Part shown: piece by piece, positions 36,110-45,369 of the stretch | Position numbering within the stretch: position 1 is the stretch's first letter | Layout: each line of letters begins with the position of its first letter | Source of the DNA: Cocos nucifera | Lineage: Eukaryota > Streptophyta > Magnoliopsida > Arecales > Arecaceae | Assembly: GCA_006176705.1 (NCBI GenBank) | Contig: QRFJ01001016.1 | Span: 253,001-317,000 of the forward strand | DNA: 64,000 bases | Direction: 5' to 3' | Position numbers and translations under genes: made by a program | Notes under the pieces: model-generated | Told to the model about the DNA's origin: nothing | The model's database searches: none | What the model saw: only the letters and a program-made list of their open reading frames with translations

Positions 36110-37040
36110 TGATGCAGGATAGGTATGTGATTGAAGATGCAACTAACTTTTTTTTTTTTTATCAATCAAAATGATAACACAGAAGCAAATTTAACAAGAT
36201 CTAAACTTTCAAGAAAGAAAAGTATTTGATTAAAGCCAATAGATCTTCCTAACATGTATAGCTGTTCTTTTTAATTTTTAAAAATCTAGGATCGAAGATG
36301 ATTGAAAATTTTTTTTTTTAATTAAACTTTGCAATTTAGATTCAGATTTAAGAAAATTTAAAAAAAAATAATTTTTTTTTTATCAATAATAACGATCTCC
36401 TTAATAGATCTGTAAAGAATCCGCTTAGATAATAGCTCGATTCGATCTTAAAGAAATTAGGTTGTCACAGGCAGTTACGATCCCAATTTATAGAAGAACT
36501 TCATGAATTCAGAAACAAGACACCTTCAAGCGTTACTCTGGATCGATACCTCGGATAATAGATGATGTGTGGAGGGGTGGTGATTTTGATCTTAGTGCAG
36601 GGATGGGTTCAGACGTAAAGAGAGATAAACTCAAAAGAAGAGAGAAAGAAATCAAGAGGAGGAATGAGGATCTCTAGATTGGAGAAGAAAGCAACAGTTT
36701 TATTTTTTCTCATTCATTTCAATTTTCTTTAAGAGCTCTAATACAAGGTATTTATAGATAAATAATAAGAGTCTAAAATAATTCAAATACTAATAGTTTA
36801 AAACAAATCAAACTTTAACAAGCATAGGTGGCACTATCTTATAATAAATTTGGACCACGTCTCGCACTAATCAACAGTTGCCATGTGAATTTTTTGAACT
36901 AATCTTTTTGGACTTCTTTATGGCGCGGGCTAGAAAATTAAGACTCTTCTTTGGATGGAATCAAAGATTCATCAAGACTCCAACTTGAGTAATACAGTGC
37001 AGAGATGGCATTCAAATGGCATATGTGGCAGTCCGCAATA
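36110..37040 (-). repeat. partial 5' LTR of element H
   Basis: Starts (plus strand) tgatgcagga next to the PBS. A TATA box on the element strand (ctataaatacc, within 36748-36762) marks the promoter. The outer border is not identifiable because no second LTR is available and G is inserted at about 37045. Confidence 0.5.
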
Positions 37041-37045
37041 GTAAC
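37041..37045. repeat. target-site duplication of element G, left
   Basis: gtaac directly before the left LTR. It is identical to 43417-43421 after the right LTR, which proves a single integration event of an intact element. Confidence 0.9.
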
Positions 37046-38405
37046 TGTTGGTGCAGAAATCCGTCGCCGACGGAGGTCGCCGCAATCGAGGCCGCTGGGC
37101 GCCGTCGGGGACCTGCAAAACGAAGTCCCGCCCGGAACCGGTGGGGTGGTGGCTCCGGCAGGACCCTCCGACGGTCAAGTTAGTTTCCGACCAACAGTAA
37201 TGGAGTGCCCGGAATGAGTCCCGGAGCTTAGAGATGTGGAGGAGAGCTTAGAGAGTCGAGAGTTCAGAGAGCTTAGCCTTAGTATGTCGGGAGGGGTCCT
37301 TTTATAGCGGAGCTTAGTTGATGGTGACGGCTGTGCCGTCTGGCAGAGAGTCATCGGGCAGCATGGAGTTTGGTACGGAGAGGAAGGCGTCGTCCGGTAG
37401 ATCGTGGGAGCCATACCGGCGAGCCGTGGGCCGCATGGAGTCCGGTACGGAAAGGAAGGCATCGTCCGGTAGATCATGGGAGCCATACCGGCGAGCCGTG
37501 GGCCGCATGGAGTCCGGTACGGAGAGGAAGGCATCGTCCGGTAGATCGTGGGAGACCATACCGGCGAGCCGTGGGCCGCATGGAGTCCGGTACGGAGAGG
37601 AAGGCGTCGTCCGGTCTTGCTGCAGGCGACGGTTCATCCAACGGAGTTCGGTCTTGCAACAGAGTTCGGCCGAAGGGGAAGCTGGGGGAGTTCGTCTGAC
37701 TGAAGGGTCGGCCATCTGTAGAGTTCGGCCGCTGAGAGGCCCGAAGAAGCTCGGCTGGCCAATTGAAGGACTTCGGTTGCTAGTTGGTTCGGCCAGGGCT
37801 CGCTGAGGAGTTCGGTCGCCTAGGGTCGGTCCGAAGGAGTTCGGCTGCATGGGCTCGCCTGGGGTCGGTCCGAAGGAGTTCGGCTGCATGGGCTCGCCTG
37901 GGGTCGGTCCGAAGGAGTTCGGCCGTGGGAAGTCCGAAGGAGTTCGGCCGCTGAGAGGTCCGAAGGAGTTCGGCCGTGGGGTCCGAAGGAGTTCGGCCGT
38001 GGGGTCCGAAGGAGTCGGCCGTGGGGTCCGAAGGAGTTCGGCCGTGTGGGCTCGCCTGGGGTCGGTCCGAAGGAGTTCGGCTGAAGGGGAAACCCGGGAG
38101 GAGCTCGGATGGCCGAACGGGCGTCTGGGAGGAGTCCGTCTCCTGAAGAAGTCCAGCCGCTTGGAGTCCAAGGAGCTCGGCCGCAGGAAGCGGCTGGGGT
38201 GGGAGTTCGTCCTCAGCATGGCCGGATGTGCAGGATTCGGCCTCTAAGCAGTTCGGCCGAACCTTGGTGCAGGGGAGTTCGGCCTCTAAGCAGTTCGGCC
38301 GTGTTAGGGGCTCGGCCTGGCGCCTGGCGCTAAGCTCTCAGCGGCTACTGTACATTGGGCTGAGCGTCGGCCGGGCTTCGGCAGGAGCGGGATTTATCCC
38401 CAACA
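37046..38405 (-). repeat. 3' LTR of element G
   Basis: 1360 bp. It contains a TATA box on the element strand (37298-37306) and four copies of a roughly 65-75-bp unit carrying gtacggagaggaaggc (about 37372-37617). It also has an array of ggggtccgaaggagttcggccg units (about 37800-38075). Near its right end it lacks several single bases present in the other LTR. The long minus-strand frame in it (37314-38219) is a by-product of the repeats. Confidence 0.9.
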
Positions 38406-38422
38406 ATAGCCCCCCACTCCCG
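38406..38422 (-). promoter_or_regulatory. polypurine tract of element G
   Basis: The plus strand reads atagccccccactcccg directly inside the 3' LTR, i.e. cgggagtggggggctat on the element strand. Elements F and E carry diverged forms. Confidence 0.7.
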
Positions 38423-38739
38423 AGTTCAAAAATTGAAGGAAGGGAGTACCAAAACAGGCGACTGCCGAAGTCTCCTTCCAGGCTCCGCATTTGTTGCAGC
38501 TGAAGCTCGGGGAGGTCTCATCTCCAGCCAAGACTGACGCTGAGTTGAGGCTGAGGCTTGGGGGAGACCTCATCTTCAGTCGATGTTTGGAGTTGAAATG
38601 GAACTCGTTTCCGCTAAAGTCGATGAAGCTGAAAAAAAGCCAAGTAAGAGGGGTCGAGGTCGGATTTGAGCTCCTCGGGGGCGACATTATCTTCGCAGTT
38701 GAAGTCGACTCGAGGGAGACCTCCTATCTTGCAGCCGAG

Positions 38740-40135
38740 GTTGAAGTGCGCGCTGGGGGAGATCTTATCTCCTACGGCCGAGCTTCCCTCGGGAAGATCT
38801 TATCTCCTGCGGCCGAGGTTCTGCTCGCGTTAGGACGAGGTTCCCCTCCTGTTCCCAACCGAGATGTTCCGGTCGCTCGGGAGAGATCTTATCTCTAGCC
38901 GAGGTTGCGGTTCGGGAGAGATCTTATCTCTGGCCGACCTGTTGTTCGGAAGATCTTATCTCTGGCCGAAGTTGCGGTTCGGGAGAGATCTTATCTCTGG
39001 CCGACCTTGTTGTTCGGGAGAGATCTTATCTCTGGCCAACTTCGCCTCCGGGAGAGATCTTATCTCTGGCCGAAGTTGCGGTTCGGAGAGATCTTATCTC
39101 TGGCGACTTGTTGTTCGGGAGAGATCTTATCTCTGGCCGAACTTTGCCTTCGGGAGAGATCTTATCTCTGGCGAGTTGCGGTTCGGAGAGATCTTATCTC
39201 TGGCCGACCTTGTTGTTCGGGAGAGACTTATCTCTGGCCGAACTGGCCTTCGGGAGAGATCTATCTCTGGCCGAAGTTGCGGTTCGGGAGAGATCTTATC
39301 TCTGGCCGACCTTGTTGTTCGGGAGAGATCTTATCTCTGGCCGAACTTTGCTTCGGGAGAGATCTTATCTCTGGCCGAGGTTGCGGTTCGGGAGAATCTT
39401 ATCTCTGGCCGACCTTGTTGTTCGGGAGAGATCTTATCTCTGGCCGAACTTTACTCGGGGGAGATCTTATCTCCTACGGCCAAGTGCGCGCTCGGGAGAT
39501 CTTATCTCTGGCCGCCTGTTGTGGGAGAGATCTTATCTCTGGCCGAACTTTGCCTTCGGGAGAGATCTTATCTCTGGCCGAGGTTGCGGTTCGGAAGAGA
39601 TCTTATCTCTGGCGACCTTGTTGTTCGGGAGAATCTTATCTCTGGCCGAACTTTGCCTCGGGAAGATCTTATCTCTGCCGAAGTGCGGTCGGGAGAATCT
39701 TATCTCTGGCCGACCTTGTTGTTCGGGAGAGATCTTATCTCTGGCCGAACTTTGCCTTCGGGAGAGATCTTATCTCTGGCCGAGTTGCGGTTCGGGAGAG
39801 ATCTATCTCTGGCGACCTTGTTGTTCGGGAGAGATCTTATCTCTGGCCGAACTTTGCCTTCGGGAGGATCTTTCTCTGGCCGAAGTTGCGGTTCGGGAGA
39901 GACTCTCGCAACCTTCTGTTGCAGACGACCTGGCGCTTGCCGGGAGAGACTTATCTCTGGCCTTCGGTCGGGAGAGATCTTATCTCTCCGACCTCACGGG
40001 AGAGATCTTATCTTGAGCCGACATATCAAGTTGTTCGGAGAGATCTTATCTCTGGCCGACCTTGTTGTTCGGGAGAGATCTTATCTCTGGCCGAACTTTG
40101 CCTTCGGGAGAGATCTATCTCTGGCAAGTTGCCGC
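38740..40135. repeat. tandem array with inverted-repeat core in element G
   Basis: Roughly 35 units of about 35 bp, each with the core gggagagatcttatctctggcc. Three unit types alternate, distinguished by the linkers gaccttgttgttc, gaactttgccttc and gaagttgcggttc, giving a 105-bp higher-order repeat. The core is an inverted repeat, AGAGAT-CTT-ATCTCT, and some units have GGAGAT-CTT-ATCTCC instead. Many units lack one base. All three plus-strand frames stay open across about 0.9 kb; this looks fortuitous because gag lies on the other strand. Confidence 0.88.
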
Positions 40136-41762
40136 TCGAATTAGGACGAGGTTCTCCTCCTGTTCCTAACACGGCGACTATTGACTGCTTCTTTTCAGCC
40201 ATTACATAGTTTTTGGCGCCCAAAAATAATACACTGTTGGAAGGGAAGGACTTTATTGAAAGGAAGTTACTGGCAATTTTTTCTGAATTTTCTGTGACCC
40301 AGGGTCGTGGTAGTAGCATCGTTCCTCCGCGCTTCCCCACGCGGACGACCTTTCCCATTTCATTCGAGCTTCCTTGCGTTGAAGCATCTTCGTTGGCTCT
40401 AGAGGATCCTGGAGTGATGCTGACGACGTTGTGAGGCGGCCGACTTTGTTGTTTCTCGTTACGGCAGCGCCTTGCACCGATCTTTAGACTGGCGTCGAAT
40501 GAATCTACCCAGCCGCCCCTTTCTGATGAGTTCCTCGATTTCTCTTGGAGCTGGATGCATTCCTCAGTGTCGTGGCCGTGGTCGCGATGGTAGAGGCAGT
40601 ACTTGCTTCGGTCACGTGTTTGGGGGAGACCGTAACCTTTCTGGTCTGGGGAGTTGGTCCTTAACTTCGGTGAGGATCTGTGCTCGGGGAGCGTTGGGGG
40701 ACATAGTCGCGAAATCCTTTGGGAGGTGGGCTTCTTCGCGCTTCTCTGCAAGCTCGAGGGGTTCGGGCCCGCCTGCTACCGGAGGGAGTCCGTGAACGCA
40801 GCCGAACTTCATTCGGCTCCCTGTCGCCCGTCAGCCGCTCCCTTGAGGTTTCTTCGTCCCTCAGCTTGAAGGCTTCTTCCGCACGGGCGTATCTCTCGGC
40901 CCGAGCTAGCAGGTCGGCGAAGTCCCTGGGATACCTTTTTTCCAGGGAGAACAACAAGTCATTCTTCTGAAGGCCGCCCTTGAGGGCGGCCATGGCGACT
41001 GATTGGTCTAGGTCCCGGACTTCCAATGCCACGGCGTTGAATCGAGTGACGTAAGTCCGGATGGATTCCCCTTGCTTCTGCTTGACGCTCATCAGGGAAT
41101 CTGAACCTCGGCTCGGTCGTCGGCTGCTGATGAAGTGGGCCGCGAACCGACTGCTCATCTGGTCGAAAGAGAAGATCGTGTTGGGCTTCAACGCCGAGTA
41201 CCAGTTCCTCGCTGCTCCCTTTAAGGTAGACGGGAAGGCTCGGCACAGCACGGCATCTGAAGCGCCGTGAAGCAGCATCATGGCCCGGAAGGCCCCCAGG
41301 TGATCAACCGGATCAGAATTCCATCTAGCTTTCCAGTCGAGGGAGCTCGAAGGTCGGTGGAACAGGTTCTTGCATGATTTTCTGCGAGAAAGGAGGGTCT
41401 GCACAAACGTCATCACCACGCGAGGGGGGACGAAGTTCTTCTTTTGCCGGTTCATTTCAAGAGCCTTTGGCCCAGCAGGTCCCACGGTCTCTGATCTCCA
41501 AGGCTTTCTGGTGAGATGGGCGCGAGGCTTCACCCTTGGTCGATCCATGATCCGAACGAGGGCTCTCCCTCCTCCGCCTCCCCAATCCGGGTATCGGAGG
41601 TCGGGCTGCCCAAGCCGGTCGCTCTTGGACTGGATCATCCGACTTCGGGGAGTCCCGCGCCGGTCGGGCTGGCACTGGGACTTGTCGGTGCAGCACCGCC
41701 TGCACCGCCTCCGTGAGACCGCGAACGTGCTGGATGAGCTGGTTGAACTGCTCCGTATCCAC
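40026..41762 (-). CDS. gag-like polyprotein of element G, frame-disrupted
   Basis: Three minus-strand frames make up one gag. The N-terminus (41762-41457) reads MDTEQFNQLIQHVRGLTEAV. The core (41638-40661) has MMLLHGASDAVLCRAF, LKGAARNWYSALK, VKQKQGESIRTYV and LDQSVAMAALKGG. The C-terminus (40751-40026) has SKYCLYHRDHGHDTEEC, a C-x2-H...H...C zinc motif known from Tat/Retand gypsy gag. The frame changes near 41550-41640 and 40660-40750, so either real frameshifts or single-base sequence errors separate them. It would form particles and package RNA if expressed. No pol follows: the next sequence is the tandem array. Confidence 0.8.
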
Positions 41763-41993
41763 TGCGTTATTGACGGGGGCTAGTCACCAGGGCCGGAGCA
41801 GGGACAGACGGACTCGGAGGGGATCGAGCCGCGGAAGCCGTCGAGCGCCGCGTCGAAGCCCTTCTGGGGGGGCATTTCCTCTTTCCAGAGAAGGAATTCT
41901 GAAGAGGGAGAAGAGAGATCCGGAGCAGGGGAGGGAAATCGTCGCCGAGCACTCCTTTAAGAACAAGGGAACCTCGAAGGTTCAGTCCCTTCG

Positions 41994-42014
41994 GTTCCCA
42001 CAGACGGCGCCAAT
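41994..42014 (-). promoter_or_regulatory. primer-binding site of element G
   Basis: The element strand reads TTGGCGCCGTCTGTGGGAAC next to the 5' LTR. The TGGCGCC start is usual for plant Ty3/gypsy elements. E and F share only the first bases of this site. Confidence 0.7.
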
Positions 42015-42015
42015 C

Positions 42016-43416
42016 TGTTGGTGCAGAAATCCGTCGCCGCCGGAGGTCGCCGCAATCGAGGCCGCTGGGCGCCGCCGGGGACCTGCAAAATGAAGTCCCG
42101 CCCGGAACCGGTGGGGTGGTGGCTCCGGCAGGACCCTCCGACGGTCAAGTTAGTTTCCGACCAACAGTAATGGAGTGCCCGGAATGAGTCCCGGAGCTTA
42201 GAGATGTGGAGGAGAGCTTAGAGAGTCGAGAGTTCAGAGAGCTTAGCCTTAGTATGTCGGGAGGGGTCCTTTTATAGCGGAGCTTAGTTGATGGTGACGG
42301 CTGTGCCGTCTGGCAGAGAGTCATCGGGCAGCATGGAGTTTGGTACGGAGAGGAAGGCGTCGTCCGGTAGATCGTGGGAGCCATACCGGCGAGCCGTGGG
42401 CCGCATGGAGTCCGGTACGGAAAGGAAGGCGTCGTCCGGTAGATCGTGGGAGCCATACCGACGAGCCGTGGGCCGCATGGAGTCCGGTACGGAGAGGAAG
42501 GCGTCGTCCGGTAGATCGTGGAAGCCATACCGGCGAGCCGTGGGCCGCATGGAGTCCGGTACGGAGAGGAAGGCGTCGTCCGGTCTTGCTGCAGGCGACG
42601 GTTCATCCAACGGAGTTCGATCTTGCAACAGAGTTCGGCCGAAGGGGAAGCTGGGGGAGTTCGTCTGGCTGAAGGGTCGGCCATCTGTAGAGTTCGGCCG
42701 CTGAGAGGCCCGAAGAAGCTCGGCTGGCCAATTGAAGGACTTCGGTTGCTAGTTGGTTCGGCCAGGGCTCGCTGAGGAGTTCGGTCGCCTAGGGTCGGTC
42801 CGAAGGAGTTCGGCTGCATGGGCTCGCCTGGGGTCGGTCCGAAGGAGTTCGGCTGCATGGGCTCGCCTGGGGTCGGTCCGAAGGAGTTCGGCCGTGGGAA
42901 GTCCGAAGGAGTTCGGCCGTGAGAGTCCGAAGGAGTTCGGCCGTGGGGTCCGAAGGAGTCCGGCCGTGGGGTCCGAAGGAGTTCGGCCGTGTGGGCTCGC
43001 CTGGGGTCGGTCCGAAGGAGTTCGGCTGAAGGGGAAACCCGGGAGGAGCTCGGATGGCCGAACGGGCGTCTGGGAGGAGTCCGTCTCCTGAAGAAGTCCA
43101 GCCGCTTGGAGTCCAAGGAGCTCGGCCGTCAGGAAGTTCGGCTGGCGGTGGGAGTTCTTCCTCTAGGCAATTCGGCCCGGACCTTGGTGCAGGGGGGTTC
43201 GGCCTCTAAGCAGTTCGGCCGAGACCTTGGTGCAGGGGAGTTCGGCCTCTAAGCAGTTCGGCCGAGACCTTGGTGCAGGGGAGTTCGGCCTCTAAGCAGT
43301 TCGGCCGTGTTAGGGGCTCGGCCTGGCGCCTGGCGCTAAAGCTCTTCAGCGGCTACTGGTTACATTGGGCTGAGCGTCGGGCCGGGCTTCGGCAGGAGCG
43401 GGATTTATCCCCAACA
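42016..43416 (-). repeat. 5' LTR of element G
   Basis: 1401 bp, nearly identical to the left LTR, with the same internal unit arrays and the TATA box at 42268-42276. It has extra copies of a cttggtgcagggg-ttcggcctctaagcagttcggcc unit near 43170-43310. It ends ccaaca followed by the gtaac duplication. Confidence 0.9.
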
Positions 43417-43421
43417 GTAAC

Positions 43422-44118
43422 CGTTAACATACTAAAAAAAATAATAACTTATTAAAGTATTAGAACTTTCATTGATGCAGTTAGATCTGGGTTAGTCAAA
43501 CTAAATGGTGGCTTGCGAACTTGTATCTGTATCACTATTTTTCCTATATAAATAAGAGGGATCAAGAAACTCTAGATAAATTTGCAGTCCACATAAAAAA
43601 AACTTCTCTTATTCTTTTTCTCTCTCTCTATTCTCCGATCATCTATTGGCTTGAGTTTTGAAAGATCTCCATCAAAAATACTTCTGATCAAGGATTTTTG
43701 TTTGCAAGATCAATTTTATGCATGCAACGTGTCATCTATCTCAGCTCACAACTACCAGCTTGGTGATCGGCAGTAACACCATCCATTTACCAAAGCCAAA
43801 AAATTCATTCAAGTTAGATCGTCTACCAACCCTGAGGTCACCCAGCCGACTCAAAGCTTTCAACAAGTTAGGTAGGTAGCCCACCAATCTCGGAACCAGT
43901 CATAGGCGGGGCATGGGTGTAGCGTGTGATTTTTGGGAATCGGTCTTGTCGGCTTCGAATCTACAACAAAACCCCACCAAAGAAAAGATGCACGAAAATA
44001 GGTCATTCATGGACGCAGCTCCTAGATTTTTTTATTAATAATTAACAATTACTTGGTACCAAGTGTATATCTGTTTAATTTTTGTTATTGCCACCAACGC
44101 TTGGAGAACGAGTGTTAA
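43422..44118. other. sequence right of element G with an LTR-type promoter
   Basis: Contains ctatataaata (43544-43554) followed by a pyrimidine-rich stretch, which looks like the R/U5 start of another LTR on the plus strand. No partner LTR, PBS or coding sequence was found. It may be a solo or broken LTR. The rest shows no gene. Confidence 0.35.
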
Positions 44119-44815
44119 CTAATGATTACATAATATGAGCGTCATTCCTTGCCTAATCTTCGACCAGAGAAGCAACTCTAGGCTGTTGAAAGGGCGACGA
44201 GAATAGATCAGTACGAATAGTATGGGATGGTATCGAGAAAAGAGATAGCAAACTCCAGCATATTCATTAACGGAATGTAGGCAAGATACAAAATACAACA
44301 AACACCAGCACAACGGCTGGGAAAAGGTTGCCTCCGAGGATTACATTACTGGGCTTTCGAAATCAATCCAGAAATAAAACCATAACTAGTATCAAACTGG
44401 AAGGGAACCATTAATGGCTTCCAAGAGAGGAAAAGAAGCCCAGCACGCCTGAGAACCATCATCCAATTTGAGGATCGATCTCTCTAGCACCTGGCAGATT
44501 CTTCCCCATGCCAAACTGGTGCCAATTAACATAAGTTCTCGAGGAATTGACATCCGTTTACCGAGCTACCATGTTTCAAGAGAGTCAAAGGGGCAGGAGA
44601 GAAGCTGTTCGATGGTTTAGTTATGGATCTTGCAAAAAGGACAATAGACCAGGTGAAACCAGCCCTCTCCATCCATAAGGATGGAGTAATGGGGGTGTTG
44701 CTCCTGATCTCTCCACCTGAGATTGGCCATCGAGATTGATGTGGCTGAGGTAAAACCGCCACTGGATCGCCTGCAAAAAAGTTCTTACTCTGAAGAAGAT
44801 CCTTCAACGCTCAAG
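44119..44815 (-). mobile_element. antisense LINE 3' fragment
   Basis: The minus strand at 44807-44526 reads with the pattern of the LINE zinc-finger-RVT domain (WPISGGEIRSNTPITPSLW and SNSFSPAPLTLLKH in decayed form). The stretch to 44119 continues as LINE C-terminal and 3' UTR-like sequence. It is frameshifted and truncated. Confidence 0.5.
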
Positions 44816-45361
44816 TTAGAAGATGAAAAACAATGAAAGAAGAAAGCATTGAATTAAAGGCGTACTTGGAGGATCTGAAGCTCCTTTATATATAGGTGAA
44901 GAAATAGAGCCGTATCCGTCTTCTAGATTTATCGCATGGATTAATTCAGGAGATGCATTTTCTTTTTCAAAAGAACAAATCACAAAGGATTCCTTCCTCA
45001 TCTAAAAGAGAATCAGATTTAGTGAAAGTGGGGATAACTCGTCAATGGACGAGCTATGCTAGATCGTTAGAATGAAATAGCTCGTTACCATACGATCTAT
45101 AATATGTCATTCATAACTGAGATCCATTGGTTGGAGATAATATTTGACTTCAGATTTTTAGAGATTGGTCGGCTCCGTACGATCTATAATAGGTCATTCA
45201 AAGATGAGACTAACTAGAAGTGATCTAAAAAATCATCGATATCCTCATAGATCATTTCGGACGATCTTCATATTTTTCATAGGTCGGTTGGATGCGATGA
45301 TATAGTGGCCGAGAGCGAGGAATAGGCAATCCACAAGAGAGGACATCAGACAAGTAGTGAG
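44816..45361. other. unassigned sequence between two LINE pieces
   Basis: No gene. A short direct repeat (acgatctataatatgtcattca / acgatctataataggtcattca) occurs at about 45089 and 45178. Otherwise nothing is recognised. Confidence 0.35.
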
Positions 45362-45369
45362 TTCTTCCA

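Larger units (their letters stand above)
33028..37045 (-). mobile_element. element H: decayed Ty3/gypsy (chromovirus-like) retrotransposon, partial
   Basis: On the minus strand: part of a 5' LTR, PBS, gag, protease and the first part of RT, ending at the junction with element E. The order of gag, protease and RT and the RT motifs fit Ty3/gypsy. The rest of RT, RNase H, integrase and the 3' LTR are absent. Element G is inserted at its right-hand side, inside or just beyond the LTR. Confidence 0.7.
37046..43416 (-). mobile_element. element G: complete non-autonomous gag-only LTR retrotransposon
   Basis: 6371 bp with two near-identical LTRs (37046-38405, 42016-43416), both tgttggtg...ccaaca, and a perfect 5-bp target duplication gtaac (37041-37045 and 43417-43421). 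It has a PBS inside the right LTR and a PPT inside the left. The 3.6-kb interior holds a gag-like coding region and a large tandem array but no protease, RT, RNase H or integrase. This fits the TR-GAG class of plant elements, which must borrow enzymes from an autonomous partner, probably Tat/Retand-type gypsy judging from the gag zinc motif. High LTR identity and intact CpG sites mark it as young. Confidence 0.9.

Noticed and set aside
37314..38219. 301-codon minus-strand reading frame (and its counterpart at 42145-43116) with AELLRTPRP repeats
   Set aside because: It lies wholly in the LTRs of element G and follows the LTR repeat units. It has no known domain and the frame shifts between the two LTR copies.
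38740..40135. Regularly spaced repeats resembling a CRISPR array
   Set aside because: Linkers are not unique spacers but three recurring types. The host is a plant, there are no cas genes, and the array sits inside an LTR element.
38864..40209. Long repetitive plus-strand proteins of 300-434 codons
   Set aside because: Three frames are open at the same time over the tandem array and they run against the gag strand; by-product of a stop-free repeat.
41370..42093. Plus-strand frames of 126-137 codons opposite gag of element G
   Set aside because: Antisense shadows of the minus-strand gag, which carries recognisable motifs.
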